Source: Acetatifactor muris (GTDB lineage Bacteria > Bacillota > Clostridia > Lachnospirales > Lachnospiraceae). From it: a stretch of 64,000 nucleotides of DNA. The stretch is from NCBI RefSeq assembly GCF_024623325.1, contig NZ_JANJZD010000023.1, positions 26,719 to 90,718 on the forward strand. The letters run 5' to 3'. This document shows, piece after piece, positions 52,427 through 61,584 of the stretch (within the stretch, counting starts at the first letter, position 1; every line of letters begins with the position of its first letter). A program made the position numbers and the translations under genes. The notes under the pieces are model-generated. The model was not told where the DNA came from, made no database searches, and worked only from the letters and a program-made list of their open reading frames with translations.

Positions 52427-53821
52427 TCAGAAAGGAAGCTCCATCTGCTCTGTGACCTCCACAAATCCCTCCGGAATTTTTTCGGCTCTGTTGCTGGTGC
52501 CCGTTGCTTTCGTTTCACGCTCCCAGCCCTTCTGCCTGCCGTATTCCGGGAACATCCGGGGATTGGAAAAGTAGTGCCAGCCTGTGACACAATGATTCAT
52601 AATGTCGTTGACCTCCCGGATTTCCCATTGTTTCGGCTCGTCAAAGGGGCGGTTCAGAGCTTCCCGGAAAAGCTGCTTGGAACACACCATGCTGCCGGTA
52701 TAGCGATCAAGATATGCTTGGATCATCCCGGCTTTGGTGTCCTCCGGCATAAAATCCCCCTGGTGTTCTTTGAGATAGCGCACCATTTCAGGGCTGAAAG
52801 ACAGCTCAAAATCCCCGCTGCGGTAAATGGTCATGGCTTCCGCCCATAGCTGCTCCATGTAGGCTCTGGAAGCGGCTTCATCGTCCAGAATGTGAACTTC
52901 CGCCTGTTCCGGGTACACCATGACCGGCAGAAAGCGCCGGTTGCCGGAACGGTCAAGGGGCAGGAAGTCCAGGGCATTGGAAGTGCCGCCGAACACGCAT
53001 TGCCGCAGCCTGTCCTCCGGGTGGGTTTCGTATGGGATTTTATAGACCTCCTTCTGTCGGCTCAAAAAAGACTTGATTTCCTCAATGCTCTTGGCGTTTG
53101 CGGTGGCGATCATTTCCGACATCTCAATAATCCAGTGGCCTTGCAGCTTGCGGTACACATTGTCATCGTCCAGCTTGCGAAGGTCATCGGAAAACCACTC
53201 GTCTTTCACGGCCAGCAGCCGGAAAAAGGTGGATTTCCCAGCTCCCTGACCGCCCACCAGACAGAGCATGACCTCAAACTTGCAGCCGGGATGAAATGCC
53301 CGGTGGATGGCTCCCAGTAGGAACAACCGCAGGGCTTCATAGGTGTACTGGTCGCTGTCGGCTCCTAAAAAGTGGTGCAGGCAGGTACAAATACGCTCGG
53401 TTCCGTCCCATGAAAGGCCGTTCAGGTAGTCCCGGATGGGGTGATAGCCGTTTTCGTTGGCAACGATCCCGATGGCGGCGGCAATCTTCTTTTCGCTGGT
53501 CAGCCCATAGGTTTCTTCCAGATACAGGAGCAGATAGTTCATATCCGTGTCTGTGATGGCGGTGCCGGTACGGTGGTAGCCGATGGGCTTGATGATGTCG
53601 GTGCGCTCGGTCAGCAGATTTTTGGCGATTGCCCCGGAAAGCAGCGGGTCATTCTGAAAGACGGTCAGGCAGTTGCGGATACTGTTGCGGACGCCGCCTT
53701 TCTCGGTGCTTTCCAGCATGGCTTTGACTTCCTCAACGCTCCGGGGCGGCGGTGCTTCTTGTATGGTCTGTTCTGCGGCCTGCCGTATCTCCGGCGGCAA
53801 GCTCTTCCATTCGTATTTCAA
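52427..53821 (-). CDS. VirE-type (virulence-associated E) P-loop replication protein
   Basis: A 464-residue ATPase: NGYHPIRDYLNGLSWDGTER, P-loop LVGGQGAGKSTFFRLLA, IIEMSEMIATANAKSIEE, FGGTSNALDFLPLDRSGNRR. This is the VirE family of phage/plasmid helicases. It probably acts with the CHC2 primase in element replication. The start appears to be a TTG (LKYEWKSLPPE) inside the primase gene, an ~89-bp out-of-frame overlap as in element 1. Confidence 0.88.
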   Translation of the reverse strand: MKYEWKSLPPEIRQAAEQTIQEAPPPRSVEEVKAMLESTEKGGVRNSIRNCLTVFQNDPLLSGAIAKNLLTERTDIIKPIGYHRTGTAITDTDMNYLLLYLEETYGLTSEKKIAAAIGIVANENGYHPIRDYLNGLSWDGTERICTCLHHFLGADSDQYTYEALRLFLLGAIHRAFHPGCKFEVMLCLVGGQGAGKSTFFRLLAVKDEWFSDDLRKLDDDNVYRKLQGHWIIEMSEMIATANAKSIEEIKSFLSRQKEVYKIPYETHPEDRLRQCVFGGTSNALDFLPLDRSGNRRFLPVMVYPEQAEVHILDDEAASRAYMEQLWAEAMTIYRSGDFELSFSPEMVRYLKEHQGDFMPEDTKAGMIQAYLDRYTGSMVCSKQLFREALNRPFDEPKQWEIREVNDIMNHCVTGWHYFSNPRMFPEYGRQKGWERETKATGTSNRAEKIPEGFVEVTEQMELPF

Positions 53822-54368
53822 GATTGCTCACTTCCTTTCCACAGTCGATGATAAGGGCTGCCCGTTCCTCCATGTCCGGGGAGAGCAGCACATCCAGCAG
53901 ATAGTCCACATAGTCCTGCTTTTGTAGGGCTTCCACAAACAGCGGGTGGAAATCCTCGTCTGGTGTCTTGGGGGCATAGTCCCGTTTCCAGCGGCGCAGC
54001 AGGTTTCGGTAATCGCACAGCACCCGGAAGCAATAGCGTTCCATGCGGTGGAACCGCTGTTCCGGGGTTTCCTGCCGGGGCTTTCTGTGACGGGGCGGCT
54101 CCTTGTCCTCATAAGGGATGGAAAACGCCTGCGCCAGCATAAGGGCGGCTTCCTTGGGGCTGACAGCTTCCAGACGGGAAACAAAATCAATCACATCCCC
54201 GTCTGCCTGACAGCCGAAACAGTGAAAACGCCGGTCAACCTTCATGCTTGGGTTTTTGTCTGCATGGAAGGGACAGACGCACATCCCGTTCCGTCCCACC
54301 CGGATTCCGAAATGCTCGGCAGCCTGCCTGGTGGTAACAGACTGCTTGACAGCTTCAAATACATTCAA
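53733..54368 (-). CDS. CHC2 zinc-finger DNA primase-like protein (element 3)
   Basis: A 211-residue protein with CPFHADKNPSMKVDRRFHCF and GCQADGDVIDFVSRL, clearly homologous to the element 1 primase (MNVFEAV and MCVCPFH openings). There is no TOPRIM domain. The ATG follows AGGAGGATTTAGTTGA. Confidence 0.88.
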   Translation of the reverse strand: MNVFEAVKQSVTTRQAAEHFGIRVGRNGMCVCPFHADKNPSMKVDRRFHCFGCQADGDVIDFVSRLEAVSPKEAALMLAQAFSIPYEDKEPPRHRKPRQETPEQRFHRMERYCFRVLCDYRNLLRRWKRDYAPKTPDEDFHPLFVEALQKQDYVDYLLDVLLSPDMEERAALIIDCGKEVSNLEIRMEELAAGDTAGRRTDHTRSTAAPER

Positions 54369-54431
54369 CTAAATCCTCCTGAAAATAAGAAAAGCGCCTG
54401 TCATTCTCGAAAAGAAAATGGCAAGCGCCTG

Positions 54432-56021
54432 TTAAAGTTCTATATCCTGTTTTTTCTCTGTGCGGGGCTGCTGGCGTTTCTCGGTCTGTTCCTCCCGGAT
54501 ACGCTGCGCCCGGCCTTTGACCGCCTGCTGGATGGACGGTTTCTTGCCCGGTTCGGCGGTCTGGCGGTACTGCTCGGACGGAAGCACCTGATTGAGCCAG
54601 TGGCGCACATCCCGGAGAATCTTCACATCCTCCTGCAACGCCGACAGGCGTTCCCTGTACTCGGCCACCTCTCCGGCAAGCTGCGTCCGTTCCTCATTCA
54701 GCTTTTTGGTGCTGTACTTGGTTCCCTCCAAATGCACCTTGAAATAGCGGACAGCGGCATTGTAGGCGTCCAGCTCGTCCCGACGGTCGGCTGCAAACTG
54801 TTCCTTTGGTTTCTTAAACCGGATGGCGGCATATTCCGCATGAACCGGCTTGTGGGCTTCAAAGTTAGCGATATGGGAAAGCAGGGTGTCGATCTCTTTC
54901 ATGCGCTTTTCCTTCGGCTTCATCTCTTCCCGGATGGAAATGGCCTGTCCGCTGACGGTATCCAGATAGGCGTCCAAACTCTCCACGGTGGACAGCTCCT
55001 TTTCCCGCAGATAGCGGATGGCCTCCATTACCTTGTTGAAGTCATTTACAGTGCCTTTGAGCTGGCCTTTGCTCGTCCAGCCGGTGCGCTCCTCCCGGCG
55101 CAAATCCAGATATTTGCTCAGCAGTTCCGGCAGGGTGGGTTCCTTCGCTTCCTGCAAGGCTTCCAGCAGGGCGGCCTTTTTCTCCTTCAGGTCTGCAATC
55201 CAGCCTTTCAGATGGCGCACCATCTGACGGATGGACTGCATGAGCCGGTTGGCGGCGGTAATGTCCCGGTTCAGGTTGCCGATGTTGGTCTGTATCCCTC
55301 GTTTCTCCATCTGGCTGACCGCTGGCCCCATGTGGACGGTGGGGATTTTATCAAGCCCCTGCCGTTCATAGGAACGAAGGTCAAGGCGTTCCGGGCGGTC
55401 ATTGGCTTCCAGATAGCGATTGGCGACAGCCGCCCAGCCCTGCCGCCATATCTCGCCGTATTTCTGGTCGTTCCAGTCCACGGTGTCCTCCTTGTGGCTT
55501 TTCCAGTTCCCGGATGGGAGCCGGATACGCTCGCCGTTCTCGTCAAGGTCATAAACCTTCCGGCTCTTGGAAAGCCATTTCCCGGTTTCGTCCATTGCCC
55601 GCATGGTCAGCAAGATGTGGGCGTGGGGATTCCCGTCCCCCTTATCGTGAATGGCAAAGTCGGCAATCATGCCTTTGGAAACGAAAAACTCCCGGCAATA
55701 GTCCCGGATCAGGTCGGCGTGCTGCGACCGGGGAATTTCCCTCGGTATGGCAAGTACGATCCTGCGGGCAAGCTGGGAGTTCCATTGTTTTTCTACGGCT
55801 TCGGCGGCATTCCACAAAGTGTTGCGGTCTGCGTACTCCGGCGGGGCGTGGGGTGGCAGCATGATTTCGGTGTGAACAATCCCTCGTTTCTCGGAATAGT
55901 ATTTCTGCTTCTGGTCGTACTCGGAAAACAGCCGTTCGCCGCTCTGGTAAGCTGCGGCGGCTACGGCTGATTGGCGGTTGCTGCGCTGGACGATTTTTAT
56001 ATCATGGTGGGGACAGGGCAT
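54432..56021 (-). CDS. MobA/MobL-family relaxase (MOBQ)
   Basis: A 529-residue relaxase. Features are IVQRSNRQSAVAAAAYQSGE and the His-rich motif IHDKGDGNPHAHILLTMRAM (about residues 118-137), then a long coiled-coil C-terminal half ending in a basic tail with KKPSIQQAVKGRAQRIREEQ. It nicks oriT for mobilization in trans. A MOBQ-like nick site is found at about 56811-56854. The ATG follows GGAAGGAGGAAGCCGTT. Confidence 0.93.
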   Translation of the reverse strand: MPCPHHDIKIVQRSNRQSAVAAAAYQSGERLFSEYDQKQKYYSEKRGIVHTEIMLPPHAPPEYADRNTLWNAAEAVEKQWNSQLARRIVLAIPREIPRSQHADLIRDYCREFFVSKGMIADFAIHDKGDGNPHAHILLTMRAMDETGKWLSKSRKVYDLDENGERIRLPSGNWKSHKEDTVDWNDQKYGEIWRQGWAAVANRYLEANDRPERLDLRSYERQGLDKIPTVHMGPAVSQMEKRGIQTNIGNLNRDITAANRLMQSIRQMVRHLKGWIADLKEKKAALLEALQEAKEPTLPELLSKYLDLRREERTGWTSKGQLKGTVNDFNKVMEAIRYLREKELSTVESLDAYLDTVSGQAISIREEMKPKEKRMKEIDTLLSHIANFEAHKPVHAEYAAIRFKKPKEQFAADRRDELDAYNAAVRYFKVHLEGTKYSTKKLNEERTQLAGEVAEYRERLSALQEDVKILRDVRHWLNQVLPSEQYRQTAEPGKKPSIQQAVKGRAQRIREEQTEKRQQPRTEKKQDIEL

Positions 56022-56205
56022 AACGGCTTCCTCCTTCCTGTGTTTGATTGGATAGAGTGGTGGTTTGCCACCTCATTTTGGGCAAAAGAAAAGCAAGAAA
56101 CCGTTTCTGATTTCCTGCTCGGTGATGCCGCTGGTGGCGGCTATATTCAGTTTTGAAAGTTCGGGTCAGGTTGGCCCGATGATGGACAGGTCGATAAATG
56201 GGAAG

Positions 56206-56559
56206 TTAGCTGTTTTTTGGAAAACTCCTAAAGAAAATCATGTTATTATCAGGATCATAAAAACTCATGTTAATTGCACCCCAAGGTCGTTTTGTAGGGC
56301 CTTCGATAATTTTGACTCCCATAGCTAATACCTTTTCATATTCTTTTTCTATATCATCGACAGTAAACGCTAAGCAAATATTCTGATTTTGATTATTCTT
56401 TTCTGTCCCATCATTATAAATGGTCAAAGTGGTTTCTTCGGTAATAATAAACTGATGGGTTTCATCATTACTGTCATTTTCAATTTCAAGTAGTTGTTTA
56501 TAAAAGGCTGCAAGCCTTGGTACGTCGTTTGTTAATAAACCCACTTCGCCAATTTTCAT
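56206..56559 (-). CDS. VOC (glyoxalase/bleomycin-resistance) family protein
   Basis: A 117-residue protein of two beta-alpha-beta-beta-beta units: EVGLLTNDVPRLAAFYKQLL near the start, ICLAFTVDDIEKEYEKVLA and WGAINMSFYDPDNNMIFF near the end. The family includes metal-dependent lyases and drug-binding resistance proteins; the substrate is unknown. Lower G+C than the mob genes around it suggests inserted cargo between relaxase and oriT. The ATG follows GGAGGTG. Confidence 0.88.
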   Translation of the reverse strand: MKIGEVGLLTNDVPRLAAFYKQLLEIENDSNDETHQFIITEETTLTIYNDGTEKNNQNQNICLAFTVDDIEKEYEKVLAMGVKIIEGPTKRPWGAINMSFYDPDNNMIFFRSFPKNS

Positions 56560-56810
56560 AAAAACACCTCCATAAATTCAATTCCGATTTGTCGCTAGCT
56601 TTATTATACTATGACCGGTCACTTTTGGGAATAGAAGAATTGTAAACTTGCTAAACGAGAACAGCTTACAGCGCAAAATGTTTTCGGGCGGTAAGTACAC
56701 AAAGGGGTAGCTGGCACAAGCCAGCGCAGGGGAAGCGCAGCGTCCCCTGTGATGATTGGAAGCAGCCGCAAGTGTGCTGGAAATCATCCGCTTTCCGCAG
56801 GAAGCCCCCG

Positions 56811-56854
56811 GCAGGGCGCAACGCACCGGCTCGACCGGTGTATAGTTGCGCCCT
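56811..56854 (+). other. MOBQ-type oriT of element 3
   Basis: The inverted repeat CACCGG-ctcga-CCGGTG is followed by TATAGTTGCGCCCT, which resembles the RSF1010/R1162-type nick region (repeat then TAAATG/CGCCCT). Outer arms AGGGCGCAAC / GTTGCGCCCT enclose it. It lies upstream of the MobA/L relaxase gene. The 336-bp gap 56560-56895 otherwise has no gene. Confidence 0.65.
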
Positions 56855-56895
56855 CTTCCAGAGGGGCAGCCCACGGGCGGCGGCTCTGGAAGCGA

Positions 56896-57216
56896 TTATG
56901 ACCGTTCCCGGTCTGGCTGCTTTCTCTTGGTTTGTGGCTTCTGCGTCCTCGTCTGTGCCCTGGCTTCGGCAAGCCTGCGCCGGATGGAATTGTCCCGTTT
57001 CTGGATAAAGTGCTGTTTTGTATCAGCGATAAAGCGGCGGCACTCCGGCTCCGGGATGGCGTCCAGCTTTCGGATGGTACTCTCCACAATCTCCCTTGTC
57101 TGCCGGTCACGGATAACCGGCACGATTTCTTTCAGCCCCGCAAGGGTGTCGTCCTTTGTACCGGCGGCGTACTGATAGACCATAGCCAGCTCGTCTTTAG
57201 AAAAATCCATCTTCAT
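56896..57216 (-). CDS. Small element protein, 106 aa
   Basis: MKMDFSKDELAMVYQYAAGT, a helical acidic first half, then a very basic tail (RRRLAEARAQTRTQKPQTKR). It is not recognised by function; similar proteins accompany DUF3847 genes near oriT in mobilizable elements. It overlaps the DUF3847 gene by 4 nt and follows GGAGGGCACAGA. Confidence 0.75.
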   Translation of the reverse strand: MKMDFSKDELAMVYQYAAGTKDDTLAGLKEIVPVIRDRQTREIVESTIRKLDAIPEPECRRFIADTKQHFIQKRDNSIRRRLAEARAQTRTQKPQTKRKQPDRERS

Positions 57217-57512
57217 TCTGTGCCCTCCTTTGCTGTGCCGGTTCCGGCAAATACTTTTTCCATAAGCTGCCGGGTGCTGTCTTTATGGAATAGCAGCTTC
57301 AAAAACAAACTGACCTGTTCATCCGTGATGGCTCCCGGGTGGGGAAGGTAGCTTTCCAGCATGGCGGCTCTGGTACAAAGCCGGTGCGTCCGTTCCTTCC
57401 GGGTAAGCGTCTTTGCCTGATGGATAAGGCGTTTTTCCTCCTGCTCCGCCCAGCGCAGCTTCTTTTCCGTTTTCTCTATCTCCTGATTGAGCTTTTCCAG
57501 CTTTTCACTCAT
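57213..57512 (-). CDS. DUF3847-type protein
   Basis: A 99-residue coiled-coil protein (EKLEKLNQEIEKTEKKLRWA, KERTHRLCTRAAMLESYL) of the DUF3847 family, a MobC-like accessory found near oriT in this class of element. Overlapping neighbours indicate one operon. Confidence 0.82.
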   Translation of the reverse strand: MSEKLEKLNQEIEKTEKKLRWAEQEEKRLIHQAKTLTRKERTHRLCTRAAMLESYLPHPGAITDEQVSLFLKLLFHKDSTRQLMEKVFAGTGTAKEGTE

Positions 57513-57847
57513 AAGCGGTTGTCCTCCTTCTTGGGAATGAGTACATATATCTTGTTGGGTTCTCCGAAGCCCTGACGCACTCGCAGTATCAGTCCGGCGT
57601 CTTCTAATTCATTCAGGGAACGCTTCACGGTCATGGCGCTGCGGGCAAGTGCCGACGCCAGTTCCACAATGGGGAAATGGATAAATAAAATCCCATTGGC
57701 GTCCTCTATGCCGGATAGGAAAATCATATCCAACATCCGGGCGTACATGACCTTGGCGGTGCTGCTGATCGGGAGCCGCAGCATGGCTCTCGGCAGCGGC
57801 ATACAGGGCGGCAGGGCGGTGTCTGCGGTCATAAATTCAACTTCCAT
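57509..57847 (-). CDS. Winged-helix replication initiator-like protein
   Basis: A 112-residue protein with PLPRAMLRLPISSTAKVMYA and VELASALARSAMTVKRSLNE, LEDAGLILRVRQGFGEPNKI, a winged helix like the N-terminal domain of RepA/replisome organizers. It is shorter than full initiators. The ATG follows AAAGGAGGACACCGATTGA, 1 nt after the previous stop. Confidence 0.75.
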   Translation of the reverse strand: MEVEFMTADTALPPCMPLPRAMLRLPISSTAKVMYARMLDMIFLSGIEDANGILFIHFPIVELASALARSAMTVKRSLNELEDAGLILRVRQGFGEPNKIYVLIPKKEDNRL

Positions 57848-58039
57848 TCAATCGGTGTCCTCCTTTACTTTTCGTTTTGAGCGTTTGGAAAGATAATGGG
57901 GACAGTCTACAATGACCGCCCGGAAGCTCTGCTTACAAGTACGCTGGCATTTCCGGCAAAGGTCGTTGTACGTTACCCGCCCCCGTTCATTGAGGAAGAA
58001 GGACAACTCCAGCTTCCTCTTTTTCGGCATTCTCGGCAT
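57848..58039 (-). CDS. Small Cys-rich basic protein, 63 aa
   Basis: MPRMPKKRKLELSFFLNERG and a cluster DLCRKCQRTCKQSF...DCPHY that may bind zinc. Not recognised. It is the first gene of the minus-strand operon, with GGAGGCACC before the ATG. Confidence 0.7.
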   Translation of the reverse strand: MPRMPKKRKLELSFFLNERGRVTYNDLCRKCQRTCKQSFRAVIVDCPHYLSKRSKRKVKEDTD

Positions 58040-58571
58040 GGTGCCTCCTTAAACAAAAATCCGCCCATTTCAGCCGTAACAGCCGCAATAGACGGATAGC
58101 AGATTTTAGTGTCGTGTTTCGGGGCGATTTTCAAGGAAAATACAGCCATAGAGCCGCCCGGAAATCCCCCGCAGTATTACGGATAGGGTAGACTATGCCC
58201 TATCGGATTGTTGTGTTTCGGTATCAATTCGGTGTTCATTTTCGCCGGTTCTCCCTGATGTCGTTCCTGCCCCCGGTTCTTGCGGCGGCGTTTTGTCCCC
58301 TTTGGTACGCTCGTTGCGGTCAAGGTTCCTCCAATTCCTTGCCGGAAGTCGCTGCGCTACTTCGCCGGGGGACATATCCCATACAGGCCGGTCATTCGAT
58401 TGGAATAATCCATCGATGAACTACCTGTATCATAGACCATTTTTGTGCCCTGTGCCGTATATCCACAAAGTAGGATTTCGGGGAGAAAAACGGAAATTTC
58501 CACGATTGCGGACGGGTATGGTATAATGGCATTAACAGCGGCAGCCAGCCGCAGGAAGGAGTGAACAATCT
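58040..58571. other. 532-bp divergent intergenic region
   Basis: It lies between a minus-strand operon and a plus-strand HTH gene. It contains a perfect 7-bp inverted repeat GATAGGG / CCCTATC near 58183-58203. A 60-codon minus-strand frame (58193-58375) lacks family resemblance and a ribosome site. No convincing gene is present. Confidence 0.4.
58519..58527 (+). promoter_or_regulatory. Extended -10 promoter of the 270-aa HTH gene
   Basis: TGGTATAAT is a perfect extended -10 element 45 bp before the ATG at 58572. Confidence 0.55.
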
Positions 58572-59384
58572 ATGCTGAGAGCGACTACCATACAGGAACG
58601 TCTTTGGGAGCTACGCAAGGATAAAGGCTTAAATCTGGAGGAATTATCAAAGGCGACAGGTATTTCAAAATCTGCCCTTGCCAGCTATGAAGCAAACGAC
58701 TATAAGGAGATCAACCACGGCAACCTTGTGACGCTGGCAGACTTCTATCAGGTGTCCGTTGATTATCTGCTGTGCCGGACAGAAAACAGAGAGCAGGCCA
58801 ACACGCCCTTAATGGAATTACATTTGACAGATGAAATGGTGGCGCTGCTGAAAAGCGGTCGTATCAACAACCGGCTCCTTTGCGAGATTGCTACCAACGA
58901 TAAATTTGAGCAGCTTATGACCGACACGGAGATTTATATAGACGGTCATGCGACCTCTACTTTCCGTACCCTTTATGAGTCTTTGGAAGAACAGCGGCAG
59001 ACTATCGTTCAGAAATACAAACAGGCAGAAAATGATTTCTATTCAAAGACTATCCTTGCCGCAGAAGTAAAGGAAGAAGATTTCTTCTGCCATGTGACGC
59101 ACAAAACATGGGACGCCATTCTCCACGACATACGGAAAGCCCATGAGCATGACATTGACAGTACGCCGGATTATTCTGCTGCAAAAAAAGTGGCGTTAGA
59201 TATTCGGAAAGCTATTCAATCCTCCGGGGACTATCTCGGAAAGGTGTGGGCGGTCATTTTCAACATGCTCGGCATTGACTTTTACAAACTGCCGCCGGAT
59301 GAACAGAAGATATTGAAAAAGATACTGTCAAAATCTCCGAACATCAAAAACAGCCCGTTCAACTTCCGGCGCAAGGGAAAATAA
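58572..59384 (+). CDS. XRE-family HTH regulator, 270 aa
   Basis: The N-terminal Cro/C1 domain (LRKDKGLNLEELSKATGISK, SALASYEANDYKEINHGNLV) is followed by a ~190-residue helical region of unknown fold. It probably regulates element 3 maintenance or transfer. The ATG follows AGGAAGGAG. A terminator follows. Confidence 0.87.
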   Translation: MLRATTIQERLWELRKDKGLNLEELSKATGISKSALASYEANDYKEINHGNLVTLADFYQVSVDYLLCRTENREQANTPLMELHLTDEMVALLKSGRINNRLLCEIATNDKFEQLMTDTEIYIDGHATSTFRTLYESLEEQRQTIVQKYKQAENDFYSKTILAAEVKEEDFFCHVTHKTWDAILHDIRKAHEHDIDSTPDYSAAKKVALDIRKAIQSSGDYLGKVWAVIFNMLGIDFYKLPPDEQKILKKILSKSPNIKNSPFNFRRKGK

Positions 59385-59388
59385 AAAC

Positions 59389-59424
59389 TGCCGTTGTGGG
59401 AATGGGTGTTCCTGCAACGGCAGC
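59389..59424. terminator. Terminator after the HTH gene
   Basis: CTGCCGTTG and CAACGGCAG (perfect 9-bp stem, 18-nt loop) between convergent genes, followed by CGTCTTTT. Confidence 0.6.
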
Positions 59425-59429
59425 GTCTT

Positions 59430-60248
59430 TTATTCGCCGGTATATGCAATTTTTATCTCATAGCCGCCATCCTCATAGTAGGTGTGGAAAGAATAATCTC
59501 CAATTTGTAAATCCCCTTCTGTGACAGGGTAGAAGGTCTTTTCCTCGGCGTCATAGATTACGGCCTCGTCCATAAATTCATCTTCAACGGTAGTCAGGAT
59601 TTTCCGGATACAATCATCACAAAAATGCGTTTTCATTTTGTGGGCGCTCACAATGCCCCGTCCCCGGTCAATGGAAGCGGTGGCGCTGTCCATGTTGGGA
59701 TTTGACATCATCATCAAATGGGCTTCACTGATTTCATCGTATCCAGAGGTAATCATTGTGCCGCCTCTTTCCCGTTGGCTTTCAATCGGTTCGGTTTCAT
59801 CGAATATTTCCATCCCATAGGCTTCGCCGGTATTCAGGAAAACCAGATTGATACGCTCAGGGAAGCCCCGTTCCAGACAGCAGCCGTCAGCCGTATTCGG
59901 GATATAACGGATAAGATTTTCAATGTCCTGCCCGTACTGGCTGTACACTAAATCATGCCGGATAGTTTGGGCGATTTCCTCGTATTCATCATCAGTGGCC
60001 GTTGCCATGTAGGTAGCGATTGTTCCTAAGAGTTCTTCCATATCTTTTTGATTTCGGTGGTTCGTCCATATATTTCCAACCATAATCCCGATTGAGAGAA
60101 AAATAAATGTGACAGCCCCTATCATAAAACCACCATAGAGCAGGGAACGCTTGTCGTTCTGGCTTAGATGTTTTTTGTCCATGTCCAGTTCATCATCTTC
60201 CCAGAAATCCAGCCAATTTTCCCGCAGCTTTCTCCATATATTTTTCAT
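59430..60248 (-). CDS. Membrane-anchored hypothetical protein, 272 aa
   Basis: Not recognised. A cytoplasmic acidic N-terminus, one transmembrane segment (LLYGGFMIGAVTFIFLSIGI) and a ~210-residue extracellular domain with GCCLERGFPERINLVFLNTG and HFCDDCIRKIL. The Cys pair CDDC might bind metal. The ATG at 60248 is favoured because GGAGGG lies seven nt upstream. It is divergent from an HTH gene. Confidence 0.75.
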   Translation of the reverse strand: MKNIWRKLRENWLDFWEDDELDMDKKHLSQNDKRSLLYGGFMIGAVTFIFLSIGIMVGNIWTNHRNQKDMEELLGTIATYMATATDDEYEEIAQTIRHDLVYSQYGQDIENLIRYIPNTADGCCLERGFPERINLVFLNTGEAYGMEIFDETEPIESQRERGGTMITSGYDEISEAHLMMMSNPNMDSATASIDRGRGIVSAHKMKTHFCDDCIRKILTTVEDEFMDEAVIYDAEEKTFYPVTEGDLQIGDYSFHTYYEDGGYEIKIAYTGE

Positions 60249-60376
60249 ATCCATACCCTCCAAAAAGCCATAAGCTAATATCTTATAGTCTATCAGAAGC
60301 TATTGAAAACAGCAATCATATTATAGTCTTAAAGTGTACAAAATGATAACTGATAGCTAATAGATGGGTGTAGACT

Positions 60377-60700
60377 ATGGAAAAGAATGGATTAGGGAAG
60401 CGTATCAACGCAGTAAGGAAAGACCGGGGCTTAACTGCTGACCGGCTCTCGGAAATGTGCAATATCAACGCTACTTACCTCCGGCAGATTGAGGGCGGCG
60501 TAAAAATGCCCAGCCTGCCGGTATTCATAGACATTTGCAAGGCTCTGAAAATCTCGCCGGATTATCTTCTGCAAGACGAACTGGAAGAAAATGAAATTAG
60601 TACCATCCGGGAGATAGAAGCACTCTGGAAGGATACTTCTCCCAGCAAACAGGCGCTTGCACTTGCCATGATAAAAGCAGTGTTGGAGCATAAGGAGTAA
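60377..60700 (+). CDS. XRE-family HTH regulator, 107 aa
   Basis: A Cro/C1 helix-turn-helix (RINAVRKDRGLTADRLSEMC, NINATYLRQIEGGVKMPSLP) and a short helical tail. It is divergent from the membrane protein gene. TAGCTAATA-like repeats in the intergenic region (about 60269 and 60353) may be its operators. Confidence 0.87.
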   Translation: MEKNGLGKRINAVRKDRGLTADRLSEMCNINATYLRQIEGGVKMPSLPVFIDICKALKISPDYLLQDELEENEISTIREIEALWKDTSPSKQALALAMIKAVLEHKE

Positions 60701-60744
60701 CAGAACAGCCAGCCGGTTCCGGCTGGCTGAATTATTACGGATAA

Positions 60745-61239
60745 TTAAAGTTGTTTTATTTCATCTGAAATCATAGGTATCGTTTTGTTGTTTGTATCTA
60801 TTTTGATTGTATTTAATGCTTGATACAGAGGAATTCTTGCCATGCTTCTTTCAATAACATCAGCACTACGAATACCTTTCTGAACATCTCTTGTTAGCCT
60901 ATTCATCAAATTATCAGAGTCTACAATAAGTGAAATACATTTCACATCGCAGTTGGTTATATCCAAATTTTCGATAATAGAATCAATAATGGCTTGTTCG
61001 TGCATTACCCAGCAGAAAATGATATTCTCATATACCGAACAACTCAAAAAATTATTAAGCAAATGGCAAATGTTGTCTATTACGATTTTTTTCGTTTCTT
61101 CTGTTACCTGAAATGGGCTGGAATCCCAACACCAGTCTCCGTCAAGAAAGACAGAATTTGGCAAGTCCTTTTTGAGCTGCTGACTTACTGCCGTTTTACC
61201 AGCGCCCATTGTCCCACCGATAAGGTATAATGTTTTCAT
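60745..61239 (-). CDS. P-loop kinase-like protein
   Basis: A 164-residue protein with Walker A IGGTMGAGKTAVSQQL, DGDWCWDSSPF and a LID-like RLTRDVQKGIRSADVIERS. It resembles small nucleotide/antibiotic kinases (AAA_33 type). The substrate is unknown. The ATG at 61239 has GGAG six nt upstream and is preferred to earlier ATGs. Low G+C marks it as possible cargo. Confidence 0.8.
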   Translation of the reverse strand: MKTLYLIGGTMGAGKTAVSQQLKKDLPNSVFLDGDWCWDSSPFQVTEETKKIVIDNICHLLNNFLSCSVYENIIFCWVMHEQAIIDSIIENLDITNCDVKCISLIVDSDNLMNRLTRDVQKGIRSADVIERSMARIPLYQALNTIKIDTNNKTIPMISDEIKQL

Positions 61240-61278
61240 AATCATCTCCATAGAATCTGAGATTTCTTAGTCTTTTGC

Positions 61279-61491
61279 TCAGTTATTATCATCTTTTTCT
61301 AATTCTATCACATCCAAAATGCCACAATTCAGAGCTTCGCAGATACGAACCAGCGTTTCCATGCTGATATTTTTTCCCTTACCCATGTTTGCAATCATAT
61401 TTGTGGTAAGACCGGCGGCAATCCGCAAGTCCTCTTTCCTCATATTGCGCTCAACCAGCGTATGCCAGAGGGGTTTATAGCTTATGTGCAT
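61279..61491 (-). CDS. Small XRE/Cro-type HTH protein
   Basis: A 70-residue Cro-like protein (MRKEDLRIAAGLTTNMIANM, GKGKNISMETLVRICEALNC). The ATG follows GGAGGATAA. It is the last gene before the right end of element 3. Confidence 0.88.
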   Translation of the reverse strand: MHISYKPLWHTLVERNMRKEDLRIAAGLTTNMIANMGKGKNISMETLVRICEALNCGILDVIELEKDDNN

Positions 61492-61584
61492 TTATCCTCC
61501 TGCCTTTCTCCCGGTTACGGGGTTCCTGCTCCTATTATATCAAAATTCTTGCTATCCCACAAACATTTCTTGACACAACCGCCG

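Noticed and set aside
53946..55970. Long plus-strand open frame of 674 codons
   Set aside because: It is the antisense of the relaxase and primase genes, which have clear motifs and ribosome sites; the plus-strand product has no family resemblance.
58193..58375. Minus-strand 60-codon frame in the intergenic region
   Set aside because: No ribosome site and no recognisable pattern; left inside the gap description.
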